Source: Spirochaeta sp.
GTDB lineage: Bacteria; Spirochaetota; Spirochaetia; DSM-27196; SLAA01
Direction: 5' to 3'
Assembly (NCBI GenBank): GCA_020201015.1
Contig: JAIVHN010000181.1
Coordinates: 1-27,637 of the forward strand
DNA: 27,637 bases
This document shows positions 8,456 to 16,458 of the stretch, in pieces. Under the pieces are notes generated by a model. It saw only the letters and a list, made by a program, of their open reading frames with translations. It did not search any database and was not told where the DNA came from. Position 1 is the stretch's first letter. Each line of letters starts with the position of its first letter. The translations under genes and the position numbers were made by a program.

Positions 8456-10159
8456 TTACGGGGATGGAGCCTGATTCTCGGTACTTTCCTGGATATATTC
8501 ACGTGCATACTCCAGCGCCTCGTCCAAGCTAGTACAAATATGTCCCGGTTGCAGGCGTTCATAGAGGCCAGCCTTCTTTAATGCGCGTTCAGGCTGCGCT
8601 TGAAGCTCACACAAAATGAGGTGCATACGGTGCCGGTCGCTTTCTGCGACAAGGTCCTCTATCAAGTGCAGTCCGGTGGCGTCGATAGCACCTACCGCAC
8701 CCATGCGGACGATACGAACCTTGGGCATGCGCTCAATGAGCATCATGATGTTGCGAAACTTTTCCACCGCTCCAAAGAAAAACGGCCCGTTAACCTCGTA
8801 CACTTCAACTCCTTCAGGGATGCGCTGGCTGTGCCCTGAGTGGAAATGGGGGCTTTGGTCTGCCGGGCCGGTATTTACTTCATCTTGCTCGTCATTTTCG
8901 GCACCAAGAACGTTGATTTGTGCAACGACACTCATTCGGTGCATGAACAGAAAAGCGGCAAGCACCATACCGGCCTGAATTGCCACCGATAGGTCAATCA
9001 AGATCGTCAGCGAAAAGGTGGTGAGCATTACCGAGACATCACTCTTCGGGCCTTTCATGAGAGCCATAAATGAAGGCCACTCAGCCATGTTGAAAGCAAC
9101 AACAGCCAGCACTCCGGCAAGGGCTGCGATAGGAATGTATCCAGCCAGAGGTGCCAGGACCGTCATGACCAACAGAACCACGGCTACATTTGCCAACGCA
9201 GCAACCGGAGTACGTCCACCGTTTTTGGCGTTGGTCGCGGTACGGGCAATAACTCCTGAAGCGGGTAGGCCACCGAAGATGGCGCAGGCAATGTTGGCAA
9301 TTCCCTCGCCAACAAGCTCGGTGTTTGGGTCGTGGCGGTCGCCGATCATTCCATCTGCGACCACCGCAGTGAATAGGCTTTCTATCCCACATAGAAGTGC
9401 AATCGTGAACGCTGGCATAAGCATTTGCTGAATAAGTTCAAGCGAGACCGGTGGCAGGCCATACCATGTCATGCCACGCGGAAGTCCGCCGAAGCGGGAG
9501 TTAATAGTTACTACCGAGAGATCAAACAGTACGACCGGAATCGTTACCGCGAGTATCGCGACGAGCGCACCGGGAATGCGTTTCGAAATGTGTTTCCAGA
9601 ACACAACAATAAGGATCGTAACGAACGACACCACGGTATCCGCAAGACTGATCCGGCCAAGCGCTCCAATGTAGGTGAGTATGCGCGCGGGCACATCCGG
9701 CGGGGCGCCGACGAGTGAGAGCCCCAATAGATCGCCAATTTGGGAAATGAGAATTGCAGTTCCAATTCCAGAAGAAAAGCCGATAACGACCGGATAGGGA
9801 ACATACTGGATGACGCGTCCGAGCCGAGCAATTCCCATAACGGCAAGCATGATACCTGCCATAACAGTGGCCAGTGCTAAGCCATCATACCCGTACTGTG
9901 CACCGATAGCGTATGCAACCACGATGAATGTACCGGTAGGCCCACTGATTTGAACGCGTCCTCCGCCAAAGAACGCAACCGCGGTGCCAGCGACTACTGC
10001 AGTGGCCAGCCCCTGTTGGGGCGTTACCCCCGAGGCAACCGCCACTGCAATCGAGAGAGGCACCGCCAGAACTCCAACAATAATTCCTGCAATTGAGTCG
10101 GAGACGAACTGCCGGGGCGTATAGCCACGCATCGCGTTAAGAATTCCTGGTCGAAACAT
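8456..10159 (-). CDS. SulP family inorganic anion transporter with STAS domain
   Basis: 567-residue inner-membrane protein of the SLC26/SulP family, typically moving sulfate, bicarbonate or other anions. The membrane part (about residues 15-410) has many hydrophobic segments and the family motif VQISGPTGTFIVV in the early membrane region. After an acidic, hydrophilic linker comes a C-terminal STAS domain (about 450-560) starting near EGVEVYEVNGPFFFGAVEKF and containing GAIDATGLHLIEDL; the Asp-Ala-Thr-Gly turn is the phosphorylatable-Ser position in anti-sigma antagonists, here Thr. The substrate cannot be read from the sequence. A TTGACA-17-TAACAG promoter-like pair ends 9 nt before the ATG, and no Shine-Dalgarno is present. 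Confidence 0.92.
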   Translation of the reverse strand: MFRPGILNAMRGYTPRQFVSDSIAGIIVGVLAVPLSIAVAVASGVTPQQGLATAVVAGTAVAFFGGGRVQISGPTGTFIVVAYAIGAQYGYDGLALATVMAGIMLAVMGIARLGRVIQYVPYPVVIGFSSGIGTAILISQIGDLLGLSLVGAPPDVPARILTYIGALGRISLADTVVSFVTILIVVFWKHISKRIPGALVAILAVTIPVVLFDLSVVTINSRFGGLPRGMTWYGLPPVSLELIQQMLMPAFTIALLCGIESLFTAVVADGMIGDRHDPNTELVGEGIANIACAIFGGLPASGVIARTATNAKNGGRTPVAALANVAVVLLVMTVLAPLAGYIPIAALAGVLAVVAFNMAEWPSFMALMKGPKSDVSVMLTTFSLTILIDLSVAIQAGMVLAAFLFMHRMSVVAQINVLGAENDEQDEVNTGPADQSPHFHSGHSQRIPEGVEVYEVNGPFFFGAVEKFRNIMMLIERMPKVRIVRMGAVGAIDATGLHLIEDLVAESDRHRMHLILCELQAQPERALKKAGLYERLQPGHICTSLDEALEYAREYIQESTENQAPSP

Positions 10160-10168
10160 CGTAAAAGA

Positions 10169-10197
10169 CTGTTACTGCTAATTTGGCCGCATGTCAA
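10169..10197 (-). promoter_or_regulatory. candidate promoter of the SulP gene
   Basis: On the minus strand a perfect TTGACA (10192-10197) is followed after 17 nt by TAACAG (10169-10174). The start codon at 10159 is 9 nt beyond, predicting a leader of about 2-4 nt. The gene has no ribosome-binding site, in line with a leaderless transcript. Confidence 0.45.
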
Positions 10198-10275
10198 CTG
10201 AGTGGGCCGCTCAAGCGCGCATCTTTCACGCATCCGTCCCTTCTTATATCACGGCTAAAGAGTAGGTATCGTTGC

Positions 10276-11328
10276 ATGAAAAGGTGCTGCCCGCTAAACT
10301 TCAGCACAATGTTCACTAGACCCCATAGCGAAAAAGTTCTGATTTGCTTGTCAAGAAAAGCTCCACAACGCTCGTTTAGCCGTATCCTGTTGAGTATTGG
10401 GGTAGCCCTAAGTTTAGGGCTGGCTGTGCAAGGGTGCACAGCACAACCTCGACCACGTACGCGCGCCGGTCGCACCATTCCTGAACCAGCAGAATTCTAC
10501 GCCATGTACGAACTTGACTTTCCAGTGAGCTTTCGCGCTACGAGCTATCTTTCCTGTGATGCCGAAAGAGGCCCCTTCAAACATCCTAATACGATAGCTC
10601 TCCATGAGTTCCACCCGCTAACACCGACACAAAACGGCACCGTAGTCATAGTGCATGGTTACCTTTCTCACGCCGGACATCTGTCTTATCTCATTCGAAA
10701 ACTAAGCGAACATGGATATACGATTCTGGCGATGGACTTGCCCGGACACGGTCTTTCCAGTGGTAGGCCGGGAGACATAGACGACTTTAGCGAGTATGTG
10801 CGATGTCTTCAGGCAGTCCACTCATATGGCGTAGGGAAATCATTACCAACGCCGTATTATGGAATTGGATTCAGTACGGGGGGCGCGGCGTTCTTAAACC
10901 TAATAGAAGAAGGATATGGGCGGGACTACGCCCGCGTTGTGTTGGCTGCTCCGTTAGTACGGTTTCCAGGATACCGTTTGCTTCCACTCCTTACCGCGAC
11001 ATTTCAGCACGTGGTGCCTCATATACCTACCAACGACAGCGACCCGCTAGCCGCACCTGCTATGCCACTCAATTGGGTCGCCGCCGCAAATCGCTATGCG
11101 GTACGAATTGAAAAGGCCATCCCAAATTCTGCGGAGGTTTTAGTCCTTCAGGGAGACGACGACGATATTATCGCTTGGCGCCGTAACCTTTTGGTGCTTG
11201 AAAACTTCCTGCCTAATATGGAGCTGCACATATTTCCGAACGGCCGTCATGAACTGTATCGTAACAGAACAAGTCGCAGAGAAGCATTCATTCGAACTCT
11301 GGTTTTTTTTCAGTACGGCACCATGTAG
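10276..11328 (+). CDS. alpha/beta hydrolase (lysophospholipase/monoacylglycerol-lipase type), probable lipoprotein
   Basis: Serine hydrolase with the fold's motifs in order: oxyanion turn VIVHGYLSHAGH (124-135), LAMDLPGHGLSSG (151-163), nucleophile elbow GIGFSTGG (S200), acid in LQGDDDDIIAW (probably D296) and base in FPNGRHEL (H325), numbered from the ATG at 10276. The N-terminus has a basic stretch, a hydrophobic helix (ILLSIGVALSLGLAV) and then QGC, a lipobox-like site at C54, so the protein is probably anchored in a membrane facing the periplasm; spirochaete lipoboxes are loose. The start is uncertain: the ATG at 10276 has AGG 9 nt upstream, but the ATG at 10309 or TTG at 10348 would give a signal peptide of more normal length. 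The frame is open to 10183. Substrate unknown. Divergent from the SulP gene. Confidence 0.8.
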   Translation: MKRCCPLNFSTMFTRPHSEKVLICLSRKAPQRSFSRILLSIGVALSLGLAVQGCTAQPRPRTRAGRTIPEPAEFYAMYELDFPVSFRATSYLSCDAERGPFKHPNTIALHEFHPLTPTQNGTVVIVHGYLSHAGHLSYLIRKLSEHGYTILAMDLPGHGLSSGRPGDIDDFSEYVRCLQAVHSYGVGKSLPTPYYGIGFSTGGAAFLNLIEEGYGRDYARVVLAAPLVRFPGYRLLPLLTATFQHVVPHIPTNDSDPLAAPAMPLNWVAAANRYAVRIEKAIPNSAEVLVLQGDDDDIIAWRRNLLVLENFLPNMELHIFPNGRHELYRNRTSRREAFIRTLVFFQYGTM

Positions 11329-11354
11329 CGGCCCTGTGCGACAAGTTTGAGGAC

Positions 11355-12422
11355 TCAGTTGCGGTTGTGTCGCACTTGAACCTTATGAACCCGTGATAAC
11401 ATAAGAAAAGCGGAAATTGATGCAATCCACGCAACCGCAAGGAGAACCATACCCACGCCGTCACGTTCCACCACATATACGATAACTGTGCCGGAAATGA
11501 GCGCGCTCATGCCGTACACAACTAAAAGCGCTTGTCTCGATGATAAGCCAAGCGCAAGCAACTTGTGATGCGCGTGCTCTTTGTCCGCTTGATGAATAGG
11601 AAGCCGACGGCGTTGACGTCTCAAGATAGCGCTTACCGTATCAAGAATAGGGATCAGCAATAGGGTTAAAGGAATAGTAAAATCTAAACCTGGATTAGGA
11701 AGTGAGCTGTGCATGATCGGAAGAATGGCAATAAGGTAGCCGATAAAAAGCGACCCACCATCACCCATAAAAATAGAAGCTGGCGGTACATTGAATATAA
11801 GAAAACTAAAAAGTGCACCAATCAGTGCGGCCGACAACAAAGTTACGAGTTGATCCCCAGCTACCACACCGAGCACAAGCATAGCGACTGCAATAAAGGC
11901 AGCTACACCGCCCGCCATGCCATCCATGCCATCAATAAGGTTCACCGCATTGCCGATTCCAATAATCCATAAAATTGAAATTGGATACGCAAGAAGTCCA
12001 AGCTCAACTTGAATCCCCAACACGGGAACCGAAAATCCATGAATTACCACGCCACCGGCGGTAATAAGACCAGCAGCGATTGCTTGAAGCATGAGTTTGC
12101 GCATAGCGGTAATGTTAATAAAGTCGTCAAATACGCCAACCGCGTGGACAAAAGTTAGGCCAACAAGGAGCAGCGCGTAGTAGCGGGCCGCAAAATCTCT
12201 ATCGGGATCCCCGGCAAAGAACACTAAGAATACAACAACAGCCGCAAACATAAAGGCAAAGAAAATGCCCACACCGCCCAGGAATGGGATCTGCCCACTG
12301 TGAATCTTCCTCTCATCGGCTACATCAAACCAACCCTTCATCCGGGAGACCTTGATAAGCAATGGAATGAGTATTACACCCGCACCAAAAGCGAGTCCCA
12401 TAGCCGTTAGGGCAGGAATCAA
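11355..12422 (-). CDS. WecA/TagO-like undecaprenyl-phosphate sugar-1-phosphate transferase (MraY superfamily)
   Basis: Integral membrane enzyme that transfers a HexNAc-1-phosphate from a UDP-sugar to undecaprenyl phosphate, the first step of many cell-surface polymers. About 355 residues with roughly ten hydrophobic segments. Family motifs: VFDDF (around 97-101), NAVNLIDGMDGMAGG (158-172), FMGDGGSLFIGY (218-229) and the cytoplasmic KEHAHHKLLALGLS (281-294), whose His cluster marks the WecA/TagO group rather than MraY. The TTG at 12422 has GGAG 6 nt upstream; a TTG at 12434 would add four residues without a ribosome site. It follows the FabD-like gene by about 110 bp, and the hydrolase gene converges on it, leaving 26 bp. 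An 8-bp inverted repeat (GTGCGACA at 11336-11343, TGTCGCAC at 11368-11375) spans its last codons. Confidence 0.88.
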   Translation of the reverse strand: MIPALTAMGLAFGAGVILIPLLIKVSRMKGWFDVADERKIHSGQIPFLGGVGIFFAFMFAAVVVFLVFFAGDPDRDFAARYYALLLVGLTFVHAVGVFDDFINITAMRKLMLQAIAAGLITAGGVVIHGFSVPVLGIQVELGLLAYPISILWIIGIGNAVNLIDGMDGMAGGVAAFIAVAMLVLGVVAGDQLVTLLSAALIGALFSFLIFNVPPASIFMGDGGSLFIGYLIAILPIMHSSLPNPGLDFTIPLTLLLIPILDTVSAILRRQRRRLPIHQADKEHAHHKLLALGLSSRQALLVVYGMSALISGTVIVYVVERDGVGMVLLAVAWIASISAFLMLSRVHKVQVRHNRN

Positions 12423-12535
12423 TTCTATCTCCAATAACTTAGTTAATCACGCGGCGCAGTGTACACAATCTATACGAACAGTAAAGTTATCGCAAGACTA
12501 GCGATTATTCCCGCTTATATGCAGCGTTCCGGGCC

Positions 12536-13717
12536 TTAGCCGGGAGCGTGAGCAAGAAGCCAGTCCTCAAGCATGACGTGTCTGACAAAGGGCGCGCGCA
12601 GAAGTGCGGTTCGATTAGGAAGTGCGGTTTGGAGCCATTTCCTGCGGACGACCTCGGACAAGGTCCACACACCGAAGTTTGCTTTGATCTGCGTTTTCAC
12701 GTTGTCACTGAGCCGTTGAAAGGTGGAGGGAATTATGTTGGGCATAGGACCCACATGTACCATTGTCTGAGCACCCATCCAAAGGGTCTCGTAAACTACG
12801 TCCCAGAGCAGTTGGGGATGATCCGTCCATTTGCGCAATAAATCTCTCGCGTTGTAATCGTTGTAGCTCGCCTTTCCGGTTACCATTGAAAGGGTCGTTA
12901 CACTCGGCGCCATAAATCCCCCTTCAAGTGTATGAAGAAGATTGGCAGATCGGTCCGGAATGTACTTGAGACGCACAATTGCGGTATGCAGTGGTGGCCA
13001 TCTATCAGTGTTCTTACGTAGGTTCACAGTGCGTGATAATTGAGTATGCATGCGCGCCTTAAAGCGCTCAACAGTACTTCCCTGACCAAGTAAAAGGAAC
13101 GCGTTAGGCGCCAACTGAGAGGAGATTCCTATCAATCCATCGTTCTCGTTATTAATTCGAAGGCAAAGACGTAGCACATCTTCCATCGGTATGACCGCAT
13201 CCCGAGAAAAAAGCACCCCCATGCTCACATCATGCGCTAACGCCGCGCAGTCTTCCGCTAACTCCAGCGGAACACGCATTCCAACTCGCCAATCAAACAC
13301 ACCGCCGGCTGCGAGCGCGACAATCTCTCCCAGACTAAACCCAAAGGCAAGAGACGTGTGCTGATACTGTATACCAAAAAACTTCTCGAGAAGCGAAAGC
13401 TGCGCCATTTCCGTTGCACAAATAAGAGCGACCGCTTCCGGATATCTTGCTGCCGAGGTTTCGGTTCTAGAACGAACCTGAGATACAAGATCGACAGGCC
13501 GTCCAGTCACCTTCTCACAGACCTCGCCCGCATCTCGAAGATGTCGCTCAACAATCGAACGATACATATAATGATCAAGCAGTTCCGGTGTGCGGCCAAG
13601 ATTAGTGATGTTGTATCCCCGAAACGCAAAGCCGGTTGACGACATCTTCGACTTTAGTTGTTCAGGGGATATCGCGCGTGCAGACTCATCACTAGGCGTT
13701 ACCATGACCCGAAACAT
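12536..13717 (-). CDS. divergent FabD-like acyltransferase-domain protein
   Basis: 393 residues resembling malonyl-CoA:ACP transacylases but clearly divergent. The nucleophile elbow is LAFGFSLGEIVALAAGGVF (S128), with Phe where FabD has His in GHSxG. An Arg follows at R148 (VGMRVPLELAEDC), in the place of the FabD carboxylate-binding Arg, and H244 (PPLHTAIV) fits the FabD catalytic His. The C-terminal MVHVGPMPNI resembles the FabD ending VEVGPGKVL. The N-terminal FPGQG motif is replaced by GFAFRGYNITNLGRTPELLDH, and the protein is about 80 residues longer than FabD. No ACP, KS or other fatty-acid gene is adjacent. It may be an acyltransferase for a surface or secondary lipid or a non-canonical FabD paralogue. 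An ATG at 13705 is an alternative start. Confidence 0.65.
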   Translation of the reverse strand: MFRVMVTPSDESARAISPEQLKSKMSSTGFAFRGYNITNLGRTPELLDHYMYRSIVERHLRDAGEVCEKVTGRPVDLVSQVRSRTETSAARYPEAVALICATEMAQLSLLEKFFGIQYQHTSLAFGFSLGEIVALAAGGVFDWRVGMRVPLELAEDCAALAHDVSMGVLFSRDAVIPMEDVLRLCLRINNENDGLIGISSQLAPNAFLLLGQGSTVERFKARMHTQLSRTVNLRKNTDRWPPLHTAIVRLKYIPDRSANLLHTLEGGFMAPSVTTLSMVTGKASYNDYNARDLLRKWTDHPQLLWDVVYETLWMGAQTMVHVGPMPNIIPSTFQRLSDNVKTQIKANFGVWTLSEVVRRKWLQTALPNRTALLRAPFVRHVMLEDWLLAHAPG

Positions 13718-13834
13718 AGCGCGGCTGTCTTAGGAAGGCAAGTATCGATCTGTAGGCATTATTAGGATAGTGTGCTAACTTTTTGCGTGTTGCGCACTGA
13801 AGCGTAGACTTTATACCTGTACAAGGACATTCGA

Positions 13835-15159
13835 GTGCTGTTACCACTGCGTCACCAAGTTATTCTCTCTGTGTTTCTTATTTTAGGGCTCGTCTTTACT
13901 GAGTTTCTTCGCGCAAATGAGTCCGACACCGACACTGACGATATGATGTATCGCGTCAAAGAGGTGGAGTTCGATGTAGGTGGTCGCACCCAAGATCGTG
14001 TTATCAACCGACTAGCACAATTCTACCCAGGCCAAGAGTTTGGTTCACAGGCGGAGCTTGACCTCTACCTTGCGGACAGAGTCCAAGAGTTGCTCAATCA
14101 GCGGCCGTTGGCCGAGGCCTCTATTGAGTACGTACTAGGACGCCCCGAGAACAACATAATTCCAGTTACTGTTTTTGTACAAACAAGGGACAGCTGGAAT
14201 ATACTCGTACTCCCGTATTTCCGCTACGATTCAAATGACGGGCTGCTTTTAAGTTTACGTGGACGTGACTACAACTTTTTCGGCACCCTTGAACGGTTAG
14301 CTGTAACACTTGATTGGGAGAATCGTGATTTAGGCCAGGCCCCTGAAGATGAGGACGCGAAAGACAACGAACTGACGCTGGAGCTAGAGTTTCTGCTACC
14401 ATTCACATGGCAAGGCTATGACTGGAGCTGGGAGCTCAAATCGGCCATGGCATTCACTGGTACGTATGAAGAGTACGGCGCCGAAACAAGAATCGCTCTT
14501 GACCTACCGGGTGCTTTCGACCGGATCTGGACTTTAGGACTTGAGCAAGAATACTTTTACACAACTGAGGACGAGGACGAGGACGGTTATTACCTCGGCA
14601 CCGAACTCGATTATGGCACACGTTTTCAACTACCGGTCGAACTTCCGGGCTTTGGTCAGCTCAGTTACAGTCCTCGGGTTGCTGTTGGACAAAAATACAG
14701 AGTTCTTGAGGAGATAAGCGCCGACCGTCGCGGCACACTCCTCACATTTGCTCACCAGATTGGTGCCGGTAGTATAAATTGGATTGGAAATTTTCGGGAG
14801 GGCAGTGAGTTTTTACTGGAAAACAGTAACACCTTTAATGCCCAAAGCCTTGATTGGGAGCGCGATATCACAACCGAAGTTCGGGGATACGCGCAGAACT
14901 TTCCTTTTGCGGTGTCCGGTCGTACCGGTGCATTTGCAAACTTCGACGATAAAGATCAAGTTGCGGTAACCGTTCCTTCAACGAGGATGAGGACTGGAAA
15001 CTTGGATCAGGCATTGAGATATTCGGCTTCCCGCTTTTTGCCCGCGCACTCTACCTTCGTGGTTCGCTTGGATTCGATCTACGCCGTCTATTGGAAGATA
15101 TGTCGTTTTCCGGGGGGAGCAAACGCGAGATATTCATTGGTCTTGATCACCATTACTGA
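13835..15159 (+). pseudogene. POTRA/beta-barrel outer-membrane protein (BamA/TamA-like), C-terminus frameshifted
   Basis: The GTG at 13835 has AGGA 8 nt upstream. A signal peptide (about residues 1-27, RHQVILSVFLILGLVFTEFLRA) is followed by one POTRA-like domain (about 39-118, YRVKEVEFDVGG to VTVFVQTRD) and amphipathic beta strands with acidic loops (DEDEDGYY), as in surface-antigen barrels. The frame breaks near 14975: after VAVTVP the open frame becomes Arg/Ser-rich and ends at 15193. One frame over, codons from 14977 to the TGA at 15157-15159 encode 60 residues of good barrel sequence (FNEDEDWKLGSGIEIFGFPL ... REIFIGLDHHY) ending in the aromatic residue expected of an outer-membrane barrel. 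One base missing in the CC/TT stretch at 14975-14978 explains it: either a real inactivating mutation or a sequencing/assembly error. Inverted repeats start directly after the restored stop. The role (assembly or transport) is inferred from fold only. Confidence 0.75.
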
Positions 15160-15160
15160 G

Positions 15161-15218
15161 GCCGGTGAAGTCAGTGAAGTCAGTAACAACTGAGACCGGC
15201 ACTTGTACCACAAGTGCC
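15161..15218. terminator. overlapping inverted repeats between the converging OMP gene and metK
   Basis: GCCGGT (15161-15166) can pair with ACCGGC (15195-15200), enclosing a small TCAGT/ACTGA hairpin. Alternatively a perfect 9-bp stem, GGCACTTGT (15198-15206) with ACAAGTGCC (15210-15218), can form; the two are mutually exclusive. No T-run follows directly on either strand (TTTTT comes 14 nt later on +), so terminator function is plausible but not canonical. A GTGAAGTCA direct repeat lies between. Confidence 0.4.
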
Positions 15219-15260
15219 CGTCCAGTAAGTTGTTTTTACCGCGTCATTCGAAGAAGTAAA

Positions 15261-16424
15261 TTAGGAAATCTCCCGCTGAAGGTCCCCCGCACAGTCGGTG
15301 TGTTCCCATGCAAACTGAGGACGGCCGAAATGCCCGTACGCCGCGGTCTCCTCATAGATCGGGCGCTTCAGCTCGAGCGTCTGATTGATTCCGCGTGGGG
15401 TCAGGTCAAAAACCTTCTGAACAGCAGCCTCTATAGCGGTTTCCGGAACCTTGGCGGTGCCGAAGGTATCTACCATCACTGAAATTGGAAAAGGGACACC
15501 AATAGCGTACGACAACTGTACTTCACAACGGTCGGCAAGCTGAGCAGCGACGATATTCTTGGCAACATACCTTGCCATGTATGCTGCTGAGCGATCTACT
15601 TTGCTTGGGTCCTTACCGGAAAACGCCCCACCACCGTGTCGCCCAGCACCACCGTAGGTGTCTACAATAATTTTGCGTCCAGTTAAACCGGAGTCACCGT
15701 GCGGACCGCCAATTACAAATCGGCCGGTAGGGTTTACATAGAATTTTGTATACTCATCCAAGAGCCCGGTTGGTTCCAAGACCGGCTTGAGCACCTTCTC
15801 AACGAGGGCAGTTTTAAGATCGTCGTACGCCACATCCGCGTCATGTTGGTGGCTCAGGACAACTGCATCAATTCGCTTAGGAGTAAAGCCGTCGTATTCA
15901 ATGGTGACCTGGCTTTTGCTATCCGGCCTCAACCAGGTCAGATTTCCACTTTTTCGCAGATCGGCAGCCTTCAGCAAGATTTGATGCGAGTACATGATTG
16001 GTGCTGGCATGAGTTCCGGTGTTTCGTTGCAGGCAAAGCCAAACATCATTCCTTGGTCGCCCGCGCCTTGTTCACCCTCATACAAACCGGTACCGCTAAC
16101 CCCCTGACTAATGTCGGGGCTTTGAGCATGAATAGCCGAGAGGACACTCATGCTCTCATAATCAAGACCGTAGGACGGATCGGTATAGCCAATACGCTTC
16201 GCTACCTCACGAGCTATATCCTGTACATCGACATAGGTATTCGTCGTAATTTCACCACCCACCACAACTAATCCGGTTGTCGTAAAGCACTCACACGCGA
16301 CCCGTGAGTCAGGATCATCGCGGAGGCATGCATCCAAGACTCCATCCGAGATTTGATCGCAGAGCTTGTCAGGATGGCCCTCGCTAACAGACTCGGAAGT
16401 AAAAAGGTAATTTCGGTTTTCCAA
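15261..16424 (-). CDS. metK: S-adenosylmethionine synthetase
   Basis: Makes SAM from methionine and ATP in the cytoplasm. 387 residues, standard length. All signatures are present: TSESVSEGHPDKLCDQISD (9-27) with the ATP-binding His/Asp, GAGDQGMMFGFACNE (about 119-133), the phosphate-binding loop GGAGRHGGGAFSGKDPSKVD (about 255-274) and the C-terminal DTFGT. The start is a TTG: the codon immediately upstream is TGA, so no earlier start is possible, and AGGAG lies 7 nt before it. It follows ahcY by 34 bp on the same strand, giving an ahcY-metK transcription unit covering both ends of the SAM/SAH methyl cycle. Confidence 0.97.
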   Translation of the reverse strand: MENRNYLFTSESVSEGHPDKLCDQISDGVLDACLRDDPDSRVACECFTTTGLVVVGGEITTNTYVDVQDIAREVAKRIGYTDPSYGLDYESMSVLSAIHAQSPDISQGVSGTGLYEGEQGAGDQGMMFGFACNETPELMPAPIMYSHQILLKAADLRKSGNLTWLRPDSKSQVTIEYDGFTPKRIDAVVLSHQHDADVAYDDLKTALVEKVLKPVLEPTGLLDEYTKFYVNPTGRFVIGGPHGDSGLTGRKIIVDTYGGAGRHGGGAFSGKDPSKVDRSAAYMARYVAKNIVAAQLADRCEVQLSYAIGVPFPISVMVDTFGTAKVPETAIEAAVQKVFDLTPRGINQTLELKRPIYEETAAYGHFGRPQFAWEHTDCAGDLQREIS

Positions 16425-16458
16425 TCACGTACTCCTGTTGCTTTCTTCAAATATCGTT

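Noticed and set aside
11336..11375. 8-bp inverted repeat at the end of the WecA-like gene as a terminator
   Set aside because: Stem is perfect but the loop is 24 nt, it lies partly within coding sequence and has no T-run on either strand.
15699..16271. 190-codon open frame on the + strand
   Set aside because: It is antisense to metK, whose protein is full-length and conserved; the translated + product has no recognisable motif or ribosome site.
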